A stretch of 25,000 bases of DNA from Tubiluchus corallicola. Lineage: Eukaryota; Priapulida; Priapulimorpha; Priapulimorphida; Tubiluchidae. A program made the position numbers and the translations under genes. Shown here piece after piece: positions 10,150-20,644 of the stretch (its first letter is position 1; each line of letters opens with the position of its first letter). The notes under the pieces are model-generated. The model saw only the letters and a program-made list of their open reading frames with translations. It searched no databases and had not been told where the DNA came from. The stretch is from the NCBI GenBank assembly GCA_030141605.1, contig JAQGDQ010000886.1, forward strand, positions 1 through 25,000. The letters run 5' to 3'.

Positions 10150-10675
10150 ACAAGCTACAATACTACGTAAATTACAGACATAAATTAGTCTCCATGCATT
10201 TTCTCATTGAACCTTAAATTTATCTTTGCATTAACTATTACATTGCACTTAATAGAATTTATAGTAAACGTAAAAGTGCCATAAATAACGGAATGATAAA
10301 TGCACATTTGATTTGAAGCAACAACAATAACAGTAGTACTATAGTACAGACCTCTATGTATTCCAGCTCGATTTCTGTGCCGAAATTAATTTTTGTGACC
10401 TACCATTCTTAAATTAAGCATCCCAAATTGACTTAACTAGCCACGAAAATCAATTTCGACACCAAAATCGAGCTAAAGTGAAGAACGAACATTTAAACAC
10501 ACATGTATAAAGCTCGTGTTTTATATACTATAGTCTTGTTTTCATTTAAAACACAGACTAGTTGATTTGTTCGATTTGAACGGCAAAGTGTATGCCATAC
10601 ACCGATTTAAAGTTTAAAATAACTTTATACGTGGATCCTGCAGTTATCAGTCAGAATCGCAGAAGTACATCCTGT
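10150..10675 (-). repeat. 3' flank of right GPCR, homologous in inverse to 3700-4130
   Basis: The minus-strand sequence follows the left copy's 3' flank collinearly. It contains an extra segment of roughly 140 bp (about 10335-10478) with an inverted repeat that the left copy lacks. Confidence 0.75.
10365..10474. mobile_element. MITE-like inverted repeat (33 bp arms, 44 bp loop)
   Basis: The arms at 10365-10397 and 10442-10474 start and end with AGCTCGAT/ATCGAGCT and match at 28 of 33 positions. The element lies in the 3' flank of the right GPCR, in a segment absent from the homologous flank of the left GPCR. That supports insertion after the gene duplication. Target-site duplications are not obvious. 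Confidence 0.55.
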
Positions 10676-11876
10676 TTAATGGCGTCCAAAACGAAACAAT
10701 TCCTTGAAAGCCTGGCGAAACTCCTTGTTGGACAAATTGTACAGAAACGGGTTAAGCGCGGAATTCAGGTAGGTCATCCAGAAGAAGAAAGTATACAGAC
10801 GAGGCGGCACGAGATCTGGTTTCCAGGCACTGATGTCAAACACTATATAAAAGGGTCCCCAACAAATCAAAAAGGAGGTGGCAATGTAAGCCAACATTGA
10901 CACCGACCTCCTTTCTTTCTTGATGTTGGGTTTATTCGAGACGCCACGTACGAAGCGGATCTGTGTGGAGTTAGATGTCGCCGTCTTGCTGCTAGAATGA
11001 CCTGGTGGAAATAGGCTTTTTTTTGTCAAAAAGTTAACCTCTCTTGATTTATTACTGCTCTTTTGAGAATTCTTGCTTGAAGAGCCTTTCGCAACAGTTA
11101 CGGCTGTTTCTGTCTTCTGTTGCACATGGCCACCACACATGTCCGATTTTGATTTTGTATCATCGCAGGGTTTTTCTACTGGTGCTGAATGTGTTTTCTC
11201 TGAAGAAACTTTTTCTTCTTTAGAAGTTTTTTCGTCACTTTCATGCACTTTTGACTCCTTTAACTCGCTTTTTTCTTTCTTTTCGCGGTCTTCTTTTCTT
11301 CCTCTAGAGGTTTCATCGTCATCCTCTTCCTCTTCCATTGTTTCTTCTTTCAATGATATGACATGGCTCAGGTCTTTATCGGATTTTTCTCCGTCACAAT
11401 TTTTATGTTCGATAGGTGATGAGTGTGAACTAGAAGGTGACTGACTTCTGATAGTTTCTAGTTTTTCCGGGTCTTCAACTTGTTTTCTCGACGTAGAGGT
11501 TGGCGATGTTGTTTGAAGTTTGACTCTATTTCCAAATCGATCATAATTTGCTATGGAGCTCTTACCGGGCATATGGACATGACCTGACTGCTGGATCTTT
11601 GCTCGTGATCTTATAAACATGAGTATCCTCACATAAGCGCCGACTATAATAATAAGTGGGACGTAATGACCGAAGATACCCACAAACAAAATAAATTCTT
11701 GGTTTTTACTTGGCTCCCAAATGCAAACATTTGGCTGCGACCATTTTCTTCTGTCGGCAATAAATGGCGGAACCCAGATTACCAAAGACAGAACCCAGAT
11801 AAGGATAATGGATATGATACATTTTGCAACACTATGATACTTCCGGTATTGCACCGCCCATAGTACGCACCACAGT
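10676..11876 (-). CDS. Amine-type rhodopsin-class GPCR, right copy, exon 2 (TM4 to C-terminus)
   Basis: Second and last exon of the right receptor. The acceptor is tgttttttcag with the exon starting at 11876; its first base completes AGA (Arg141), giving DRLW at the end of TM3, that is DRL rather than DRY. In the full protein TM4 is about 161-183, the loop-2 Cys is 192, TM5 about 201-229, the third intracellular loop about 230-462, CWGP of TM6 at 479-482, TM7 about 502-521 with NPFLY at 516-520, then an 18-20 residue tail without a palmitoylation Cys. W7.40 and Y7.43, which close the amine pocket, are present. Positions 5.42, 5.43 and 5.46 read V, G, G, so the serines of catecholamine and serotonin receptors are missing; 6.52 is Tyr and not the muscarinic Asn. 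An orphan amine receptor is the safest call. Stop TAA at 10678-10676. Confidence 0.9.
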
Positions 11877-12050
11877 CTGAAAAAAACAGGAATAAGCCTT
11901 ATTACATTAGCATGTAACTGATAATACAAGGATTTATTGTTGGATGGTTGGATTGCCCAATAGCTGGATGACAGACCTTGCTAGCTATTTGGTAATTTCG
12001 TTGTTTACTTTGTCAGTTAGTCTGTTTGCTTGTTAAGGTAAGACTCCATG

Positions 12051-12608
12051 TGTGCGTTTTCCGTAATGCGTGATGTTTCCACGAGTCCATGCACTGGCTA
12101 TGCCTATTAAAAACCTTTCGGTGATCTTTCGCTCATTTTGGTTACTATTTATGAAAATTGGAAGGGATGATTTTTGGAAGCCATGTCTCTAGCGATCAAG
12201 AAATAATCACAGCCGTGACATTAGCTTATCATAGTACTATTAGACGCAAAATTCGAGTAAAAACATTTTGCGAGGGAGAGAACAAAGCATGTGTCATCTC
12301 TTAGTGAAAGAACTGCAACTAGATGCAGAACAGCATAATTGTACGCTTCTTCCACTCTCAAAAACTAAAATGGAAGAAATATTACTGCATGTGCGTGTAG
12401 GTATCTAGGTCTAGGTATTACTGTATAACCTGAACTGACCAAAACTCTCCCGACCAGGAAGTCAATCAACGAAAATGGTCATCTCAAACTTTAAAACTTA
12501 CTAAAACGTTAAGCAAGGGCGGCTCCCATCTCCGTTACGCTGCTTGATGCGTGTTCCTACGTAGCGATCACATTCGAGGATCACGCATCAGGCATTACGG
12601 ATTGCACA
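12051..12608. mobile_element. Possible MITE in the right GPCR intron with imperfect terminal inverted repeats
   Basis: The left end (tgtgcgttttccgtaatgcg, followed by tgatg) and the reverse complement of the right end (tgtgcaatccgtaatgcctg, then atg) share CCGTAATGC and TGATG. The enclosed 0.5 kb has no coding frame and falls in the roughly 1 kb that the left GPCR intron lacks. Ends and target duplication are uncertain. Confidence 0.3.
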
Positions 12609-12829
12609 TTAAAAAAATTATTTCCACGCAATGTATTATATATTCCCCATATATAAACTGTTGTATACGCATTATGCGTACATGGAGTTCTAATTTTAGA
12701 ATGTGTTGCGATGACGCACTACTTTGGCAATGGACGTGTATGTTTCTCTCCATCACATCAGACCACCTTGTTCTCCCCCACACGAATAAAAATCCTAAAT
12801 TCAAGAATTTCCTCAAAGATTGGTTGTTT

Positions 12830-12990
12830 AGTTAATTAATTGATTGGACCCTAAAAGTCCTAATGTCACTTAGTCGATTGGGTAGACTGGCTGACAAGCT
12901 ATTTGGTTGGTCAGTTGATCAATCAGTTGGTTGTTAGCTATTTGATTCATTTATATGACTATTTGGTTGAGTAGCTCGTTAACTACCTAA
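12830..12990. repeat. Degenerate TTGGTTG-rich repeat
   Basis: Variants of the ttggttg word recur (tatttggttggtcagttgat, tcagttggttgttagc, tatttggttgagtagc) without a fixed period. This resembles an old minisatellite. Similar words occur near 11940-12030, on the other side of the possible MITE. Confidence 0.45.
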
Positions 12991-13805
12991 CTGGTCAACT
13001 AACACAGCAATGACCGACAGCAAAATGTACTCTCAAATGCATGAATGAATCAAAAATCAAAAATGCAGGCTTGCAATTATTGCATTCATTAAGTGCTGTA
13101 ATTGCGACCAATTACAGTAGCTATAGGCCTCCCCCGTATTCATGTATTCATTTGACAAGGTTTCTTTCAACTTTGCATGGTTGTTCGACATGCATTGCAC
13201 TGTGAAACAATAGGCTCGTCGTCTTGCTTATGCACGAAAATAAAACGGAAATGAAACTGTAGCTGGTTATATTGTTGCATTATCGCATTTCGTAGTTTAA
13301 TATGAATAAGCGAGCAACCTGCAGGTGTGTTTAATAAAGGTGCACATGATATACAACAATATAATGTTACGACGTGGTGTTTCTTATGACAACTAGCAGT
13401 GTAGATTTGTTATTGTTTTTCATGGCCTAAGTCATAAACTTGTAGTTATGGCCAATATGTTTGCCTTTTTAGATAACACGCTGTCTACTTTTTAAATAAC
13501 TGGGATGTCTAAACATTCTAGGTATTAATATCATTCTGACAGACATATTTACATATAAGTTCCTCAACAATTTATTTCTGTTATTATCTTCAAATTATTT
13601 TGTGCAAAATCCTAACATGCATAAATGTAAACTGGTGTAAAATATAAATATCTAAATCTAAATATTCGTAAATTATCTTGGAATACCAAAACTGGAATGA
13701 AATACTACCACTGACACATGTCGTAATTTTATTTTGTATGTAAACATTGTGTCAGTTTGTCAAACACAAAATCGTATAGACAATTATAGTTAGAGTAGTC
13801 GACTA

Positions 13806-13806
13806 A

Positions 13807-13899
<93 letters not shown>
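13806..13899. repeat. (ATT)n microsatellite in the right GPCR intron
   Basis: About 94 bases of perfect ATT units. It is not at the position equivalent to the (ATT)n array at 4402, so the two arrays arose independently. Confidence 0.97.
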
Positions 13900-13901
<2 letters not shown>

Positions 13902-14362
13902 ATAAAAATAATTCGCTCATTTATAATAATGTTGTTATATAGTAATAAATTATTCACTGATCGTTTTCAGGCACCCGAATGGTCGACTTCTTTCAGTCAC
14001 CCATTCGACCTTTCTTGAACCAAAATTACATCATTGACTTTTAATATTTAGCTTGTGGATCATTTCATATTTACCTTTTGCGTTTTACCTTTAAATCATT
14101 ATAGATTGGACAGATGACCAAGTCAACTAGAACTAGTCATCGAGTCAGTGGATGCATTTGTTGTTGGCAATACCTCGTTTCATAATGATTTATCTTTAAA
14201 GTGTAACGAAAGTCTGTTTTAAAATAGACCACAATAATTCATTTTCGAGGCTAAAATAGCTTCTTAGTATAGCTTTGCTACAATTACTTCCAGACAGTGA
14301 TTAGTCACGATTGTTTTGCTTGTGGTTAAACCGTGTACTTGCATATCTACAAGCTTGCTTAC

Positions 14363-14784
14363 CTGTCCACGGAGATAGCCACCATTGTAAACACCGAAGC
14401 AAACGTCATGACGAAATCAAAGAAAATCCAGGTACTACACAAAGCTTCGCTGAAAGGCCATCTAAGAAGTATCGTGTCTATTGTGTACAACGTCATGGCT
14501 GTCAGCGCCACCATCAAGTCGGTTACCCCCAAGTTAGCGATGTAGAAATTAAAGGTGGTCCTGAGTTTCCTGTTGATACAGATCACCAAGAGTACTGCCA
14601 AGTTTCCGAAAATTGTTATTAAAACCAGGGCGCTCAAAATGATGCTCAAAGATATAGTCCGCAGCGTCCATTCGAAAGGCAGGTGTTCCTCTGTGTCAGT
14701 TAGATTTTCTGTGTGACTAACAGAGGTGCATTCATTGCCTGCTGTTACAACTGCAGTTGCATTTGAGCAGTTTTTATAAAACAT
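14363..14784 (-). CDS. Amine-type rhodopsin-class GPCR, right copy, exon 1 (N-terminus to TM3)
   Basis: This exon encodes residues 1-140 plus two bases of codon 141. The N-terminus has three N-glycosylation sequons (N5, N8, N27). TM1 carries GNLAVLL (N61 = 1.50), TM2 carries NLGVTDL (D89 = 2.50), C116 is the TM3 disulfide Cys, and D123 is exactly 18 residues before the DR arginine, so it is D3.32, the amine-binding Asp of aminergic receptors. The exon stops at AG|GTAAGC inside the Arg codon of the DRY box, a position where many class A receptors carry an ancient intron. The ATG at 14784 is supported by an in-frame stop five codons upstream. An AG acceptor-like sequence lies directly before the ATG, so a 5' untranslated exon may exist. 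Spliced to exon 2 (11876-10676), the receptor has 540 residues. Confidence 0.9.
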
Positions 14785-15100
14785 TCTGTAAATTATTTAT
14801 TAAAAATTTTTCGTTATCTTCTAAATGTTCTGAAAAACAGCATTATCACTGAATACAGTGGTCGTTGAATACATCAGCATCGTGTTTCGCTGGATGACAA
14901 CTCTGTTGTTATATAATGACAGATATGAGACTTCCAGTAGGTTTCGCATAACCAACGCACATGCGCAAATGTAAATGAAGTGATACTAGCTAATGTGTAC
15001 GTGTAGATTTAATCGCATGCGAATCATCTGCTGAGTGCTCAAGAAGTTTTGCAAATGTTAATGAAAGAACAGGCGTAAGAACAGGTAGAAAGTATAATGT
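14785..15100. other. Upstream region of the right GPCR gene
   Basis: Immediate 5' flank (minus strand) of the receptor start codon. I see no convincing TATA box or other element. A tttacag just before the ATG may mark the end of a 5' UTR intron. Confidence 0.35.
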
Positions 15101-15104
15101 ACGA

Positions 15105-15305
15105 TAAAGAGGAGAAAGGAAAGAAACAAAAGGAAAAAGAAATAGAGACAAACAGAGATCGTATTAAAGAAAGGAAAAGGAAAAAAGAAAAGAAGAAAAA
15201 GAATAAGAATGAGAAGAAAGAAGGAACGCATAGAAGTGGAAAAACAATTTAAAGAAATAGAAGGAAAAGGAAAAGTATGAAGGGAAAAGCGGAAAAGGGT
15301 TAAAG
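15105..15305. repeat. Purine-rich (A/G) low-complexity tract
   Basis: About 200 bases of almost only A and G on the plus strand, made of gaaa, ggaaaa and aagaag words. It reads as Lys/Glu/Arg-rich in one frame (about 45 codons to a stop), which I regard as low complexity and not a gene. Confidence 0.85.
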
Positions 15306-16377
15306 ATGACGGTTTTTATGATCCTACAGTCTGGAACTGTTATAAAGTAATAAAAAAGGACAACTTACTTTCTTCTCTTCCTTTACTTGCTTAAAAAAGT
15401 GAAAATATTTTAAGAATTTTTCTTGCCTAAATTGATCAACTGTTGCCTAATTTATTGTCGAGTCTACATTCGTCTGTTATACAGTAATAATAAAAAAATA
15501 GCATTTGCGTAAAAATTTAGAATACGCATTGTTTTCCTCATAATGAGTAACTGAGAGTTTGAACCTTACCTATTACTAATGGGTTTAACATTTACGAACG
15601 AAAACACACTGGTAGTACCGGAGATGTATAACATTTTATGTGATGTGTACAGTATCTACGCACATTAGTGCTTGTATTGTAATTTAATCTACAATCTACA
15701 GTTTGTGTAAACCTTTTCTTAGCCGAGAGAAATTTGTCACTGATAACGTATGCATGTAGATTAGGTTTTAGCTTCAGTCTTTATAAATCTCTAATTAGCA
15801 GTGGTCACCATAATCTGTAATTTCCAACAGTCAGATATGCGCTGCATGAGAAATTTTAGGTGGATAAACCATGTATTCTTCGAGGATGACTTGTATGTGA
15901 TAGAGCTTCGGAGCTGATGTCATGCATGGTTAGACCGAATGGAGGTTACCAGATTCTTTAATTTTTAAGTTTGGCATAAATAATAACAAAGTGTATGTGT
16001 AATTACTTAAGTGTATAACACTTTAGTTAAATGAAACAAATTTGTTGCGTTATTTTCATACCAAAATGGATGACTCATCCACGTCAACAGGGAGTTGATT
16101 TCCCCGCAACAAAACTTTTTTACTTTCGCTGAAATTCGCTCTTTACCTGGCTTCCTAAGTTTACGTCATTTCAGAAAAGCACTATTGACGCGTGCATTTT
16201 GCCAATAGTTTGCACTGTATACATAGGGCTAAAAAGCAAGTCCTCCTGTTGATAAAAGAAGATTCTTGAAAAAGAATTTATCTAATGATAACAAATACTG
16301 CTAAACCTAAGATATCAAATCCTTCAGGAGCGTAATACAGGAAAGGAAAGTTGAAAAAGCTCACTGACATTGAACAG
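15306..16377. other. Non-coding stretch, nothing recognised
   Basis: AT-rich sequence without a supported gene or repeat. Short open pieces near 16280-16330 could belong to the orphan exon that follows but are not supported. Confidence 0.4.
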
Positions 16378-16628
16378 CAAAACGGTTCGTTAACGAAGTA
16401 AATGCAAACAAGCCATTTTCTGGCTGTGAAAGAGTTAGTTATTACTTTGAAAATGATGAAACTAGTGAAATGGATATACGTGAAAAAGAGGAGTTAGGGT
16501 TTCAAATATTTGCAGATGAAAAGGCTGAGGGAAAATCTAATCAGTTACATGAGTACGTATACGAAGAGTGCAGCAGAAACTGCACAAATTTTGATCGTTT
16601 CCGAAGGCCTAGGGCAATGTGCTCATAA
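16378..16628 (+). CDS. Orphan open stretch, possible 3' terminal exon of an unknown gene
   Basis: After an acceptor-like sequence (ctgacattgaacag) an uninterrupted frame of about 82 codons runs to the TAA at 16626-16628. The residues are mixed and hydrophilic (FVNEVNANKPFSG, VSYYFENDETSEMD, EEECSRNC-like and FDRFRRPRAM segments) and do not look like low complexity. An AATAAA lies 180 bases downstream (16810-16815). No start codon or upstream exon is identified, and I do not recognise a domain. It may be an exon, part of a decayed transposon gene, or a chance frame. Confidence 0.3.
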
Positions 16629-17100
16629 ATTCATTTTCAAATTCATTTAACACAAACTGCAAAGACGTAATGGACATTTAACTGATACATTATAATACAC
16701 AAGCGTAGCATACGGGTACCATAATACTACATTATAAATAGATAACAAAAATTCTGTTCTTTCCAATGTTTTGTGTTTGGTTTTCATATAAGCATGTTCT
16801 TTTCAACCAAATAAAGCAGCAAAAACACGTGTTACACTTTCGCAGTGTTGTTTATTTCGCATTATTTAAATATAATCTTTTTTGTAGTGTACTAAAGTTT
16901 TAAAAGGTTCACAAATTAAAATTCGATACAATATGAAATAGCAGTTGATTATGTGGCTAACTTCATAATGTGAATCATCATTTTTAAATAACGAATTGTT
17001 ATTTTACAATGCTAATTTAGAAACCAAAATACAAAATTAGTGAATTACACTTACGCAAAGGTTGCAGATAACTGCCATTTTCTTACCGAGAATTTTTTTA
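16629..17100. other. Non-coding stretch
   Basis: AT-rich, with an AATAAA at 16810-16815 on the plus strand that could serve the preceding open stretch. Nothing else is recognised. Confidence 0.45.
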
Positions 17101-17104
17101 CAAC

Positions 17105-17219
17105 TCAATTTTGGGGGCTGGCTGTGGGTTGGGGACGGTGCAGGACTGCAGTATAAGGCTCAGGAGGGGCACTAAAATACTTTTGCCCAGGATGTCAAAA
17201 CTACCTAGAGCCGGGCCTG
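17105..17219 (-). mobile_element. hAT-like DNA transposon terminal fragment
   Basis: On the minus strand the fragment begins CAGGCCCGGCTCTAGG at 17219 and continues with cctgggcaaaagtattttag and tgcccctcctgagcc. A CAGGGCCGGCTCTAGG-like terminus followed by a GC-rich cctgggcaaa motif is the typical end of one animal hAT group. No opposite end is visible in the window, so this is a solitary terminus or truncated MITE. Confidence 0.45.
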
Positions 17220-17309
17220 ACAATAGATTCTCATTACAGCTCAGGACAGTATCGTGTATTGAGGTTAAAAGCATAGTCACGTCTAGAGGGTGTAGTTTAC
17301 TGAATTAAA

Positions 17310-17737
17310 AGCATAATATGCTTGCAATCGACACTGAATTGCTTACTATTTTGTAACGTTTTTGTGCATAATAACAGTGTATTATTTTTACAGTGATAGA
17401 AAGTGGTACAGTACGGCACTTCGCACCAAACAAAACAAAGGTAAGACTGTCTTTGGGAGGACATGTATGACATTTATGTAAACACTTATAGCTACTTTCT
17501 CTTTTTAATTTTTGTTAATAGTAAGTTTATGTCTTGATAATTAGTTTGATTATTAATTATTAAGTGTACTTTTATGGCTCAAGACATGTAACGTCCACAA
17601 GCTGAAATAAAGAATAAAATAAATAAATAAAATAATAAATGAGAAAAAATTGCTATATGCCAGCAAATGTATACAGTGGTTGTGAACTGAAATCATTCTG
17701 CGTTGATTACGTTAATGATATTGGATAATTGCGTTAC
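17310..17737 (-). other. 3' flank of the glycosyltransferase gene
   Basis: Downstream of the minus-strand stop codon. It is AT-rich with AATAAA-type words on the plus strand only (about 17605-17640). I see no coding sequence. Confidence 0.4.
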
Positions 17738-18626
17738 TCAGTTTTGCTTTTTTGGAATTTGGATAAGATCCGCAGGCGGTATTCCGACGTCAATCAGGAA
17801 ATGTGTATACAACATTAGTCGCTTTGAACACAATAGCGTATAGTCTACACTGTTTAAACCGTCATTTTCAAATCTTTCGATGCTAGAATTGAGGAGCTTA
17901 GTTCTTAAAGGTGATTTTCCACGTTTGGGGTGCGCAAGCATTTTATATCGGCCAATATCTTTTTTCGGCCTGGTAATTTTTAAGCCTACAGCTCTTATCC
18001 TACTTTCCAAATCATCATCTTCGGCTCCCCAACCCCAGTACACATTGGAATAGCCGTTCACCTTCTCAAAATGTTCTTTTCTTATTGCCAGAACTCCCCC
18101 GATCAAACGATGGTAAGGTAACTTATAGTGAAGTTTGTCTATCGCACGGGACAAGTGCCTAGGGTGCTCCGGACAGCTGTACATGTTACGGTCATTTTCA
18201 GGTAGAAGGTCAACATCGTGGAACACAATACAGGAAAAATTGAAGTTTTCTTTTGCCTCCTTAACAGCTGCATTCATGATTACGCCCTTATTGAAGAACG
18301 CTCTGCCGTACTGCTCTGCAACCACGATTTGGTAATTCAACTGTTGACGTTGTAGGATAGGATGAATGTGGCTTAATAATTTCTCCAAATGCAGTTTTCT
18401 GTCCCTGTAGGGAATCACAATAAGCACGCGGTGTCTGGACGTGCAGCCAGGAGGAACGTAGCGCCCTCCCGGTTGCAGAGTTTGTCTGACTTCAATTAGT
18501 TTGTCTTGAACAATTTTGTTGTCTGATAAATTTCCAGTGAGGTAATCGAGGTTTATGTTTCCGATCAAATCAGGTGGTTGCTCAGGGCACAAATCAGGTG
18601 TCACCTCTCGATAATCTGTTTCCAGT
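17738..18626 (-). CDS. Beta-1,4-galactosyl/N-acetylgalactosaminyltransferase (GT7), exon 2, catalytic domain
   Basis: This exon encodes residues 50-345 of a Golgi type II glycosyltransferase that adds Gal or GalNAc in beta-1,4 linkage to GlcNAc-type acceptors. It starts after cttacttccag, and its first base completes an Arg codon. Family features in order (full-protein numbering) are: CPE at 63, GC at 110-111 (first disulfide), IPYRDR at 121-126, AFFNKG at 159-164, Cys182 and Cys201 (second disulfide) around HDVDLLPEND with the DVD metal motif at 187-189, LPYHRLIGGV at 219-228, WGWGAEDDD at 247-255, MLAH with metal-ligand Met279 and His282, and DGLNS. All key residues are present and the domain is full length. 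Leu224 replaces the Tyr that restricts vertebrate beta4GalT1 to UDP-Gal. Ile or Leu there admits GalNAc, so a GalNAc-transferase is the better guess; activity is inferred. Confidence 0.93.
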
Positions 18627-20417
18627 CTGGAAGTAAGAAGCAAAACATTAGTAGAACAAGAGAGCCCACAGTAAAAGGTTTCTGAGTTGAGTTGCCTACT
18701 TTTCCGAAATAATGACAATAAAAGAATAAAATAAATTTCATAATGTGTAATATAATATTACCTAAAATTGGAAAACGCGCGCAGGTATTAATTTCATTGC
18801 AATGCATATATGTTACCAGTAATACCGAATGTGTGTTACCATCACAAATTCTCAGTCTTGCAATTCTCTTTCCAGAATCGCGACTTTTTAAAATATTTGA
18901 GCTTTCCATTCGAAATTGCATAAACTATTCAAAAAGCCTGCGTTCGCAAAACAAGCAGGTGTGCCGCTTTAATATATGTTCTTGAAAAACAAAATTTTGA
19001 CATGTTGTTTGTTCCATTCGAGATAGGCAGTCGCGGTTTTATTTCTGCTGACAATTACAGTACGCCTAAAAAGCCTTTCAAGCGGTGCCATTATGGAGGA
19101 AAATTGTCTGAAGAGACTTAATGAAACTTGCCGTCTTCTTATCATAAGTAAACTTCTATTCAAAATATTCGGCAGATTGGCAAGCTTGATTTTTAATGCC
19201 TTATTGCCAAACACATAAGTTACGTTCAGTACAGAGTTTTAATGCCTACATTTTAGTAGATTATATATATTATTTTAGTAAATTCATTCACAACTTTTAT
19301 CCTTTTGATCTTGCAGAATGTTAGTGTTACATGTAAATGTTACCTAAAATTTGTAATATGTAAGTTAATGTGTATTTAACTGTTCATTCTTGGAATTGAA
19401 CACTCATATCTGGGACATTGTGTCTTTAACATTAAATTTTGTTGTTTATTGCAATAAAAATCTTATTTAAAAAAACTTTTAATACAACATAAATTTGGTT
19501 AAAAATCAAATAGTACTACTGTCGGTCAAAAACATGTGCATGACCAGCTCCATCAAAGCCGTTAAACTTTTTCTTGAGAAGTAGAAACTGAAATATTTTC
19601 TGGTAACTTATAATTGATAAACCCCTTTACCAGAAAATGAGCGAAAACATGTCGTTGTGCTGACTCGAAGATAATGTAAACATAACCCCAGTGTATATAC
19701 CTGCTTCTTTATAAATGAAAGTGCCAAAACCAAAAATTAAGTTGCTGAATCTCATTAACGTTTTAAATTCAACACATTAAGAATGAAACAGGCTGATACA
19801 TTACATAATATGCTCTGTTGACAGCAAAACGATGACCAGTGCTCGGGACGAACGCCCGACCCTGTCACATCGCATTTACTGTGAAAAAATAGTAGCCAAG
19901 CATTTCATTAACTCTGATATATACAAATCTGGCTTTAAAAATAGCTTCCTATTACCCGTAATAGGCTGTTTTAAGTTAAAATGAGCTACTGAGTGGCGGT
20001 TTTACAAACGTGATGAGCATTTATGAGCACACCTGAGTGATTCACTGCAGGTAACAACAAACTAATAAAAAACAATTCAAAATATACTTTCAAATCTTAA
20101 CTATGCTTACATTATTGTAAGTTTACCACTTACAGTACGCGCTTTGTCATTCTTAAACCACAAAAGAAAAAATTTATTAAGGTCGAGTTAATTCCACAGA
20201 AATTTAATTGTGAAGAAATGTCAGTAGAATATTAATCGAGCGTCTTTTGAAACATGCGCTCAATATGTTTTAATATGAACTATACGAACTCATTTAGACT
20301 TTACTACGTACAATATTAATTTACCGTCATTGTCAATCAATAACGCTGTGAAATAATAACAACGACTGAAGAAAATTCAAGTGAAAAAATACCAAATGCC
20401 AGTATACAGGTACTAGA

Positions 20418-20483
20418 CAGTCGAGAGACAGGGGGAGATGGAGAGGGAGAGGGAGGGAGAGAGTGAGAGAGAGAGGGGAGGAG
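20418..20483. repeat. GA-rich low-complexity tract
   Basis: Imperfect gagagggagagg units on the plus strand. Open frames on the opposite strand (Leu/Ser/Pro-rich) are artefacts. Confidence 0.85.
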
Positions 20484-20644
20484 AAAAACTGCAAACGAAA
20501 AATATTTGAACATAGAGAGTTAAAGTTAATCATAAATTTCCAATAATGACAGGGCCATGAGAATTTGGCATGCATTATTGCAATTTACTTTTATAAGTGT
20601 TCTTAAATGTCCATTGCGGATTGGACTCATTGTCATATGCACAG

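Larger units (their letters stand above)
11877..14362 (-). other. Intron of the right GPCR copy (2,486 bp)
   Basis: It is bounded by GTAAGC and TTTTTTCAG and interrupts the Arg codon of the DR motif in phase 2. Its part at about 13010-13682 matches block A and its flanks in the left arm, in inverted orientation. It also holds a possible MITE with inverted ends (12051-12608), TTGGTTG-rich degenerate repeats (about 12830-12990) and an (ATT)n array (13806-13899). No coding sequence is seen in it; a short open frame in block A is broken in this copy, which argues that it is not coding. Confidence 0.85.

Noticed and set aside
11073-11444. A 123-codon plus-strand Ser/Phe-rich frame opposite the right GPCR exon.
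   Set aside because: It is the antisense shadow of the Lys/Glu/Ser-rich third loop of the receptor.
18601-18921. A hydrophobic minus-strand frame that could be taken as the N-terminus of the glycosyltransferase.
   Set aside because: It reads across the exon 2 acceptor into the intron, loses the catalytic frame, and the exon at 22343-22195 fits better in phase and topology.
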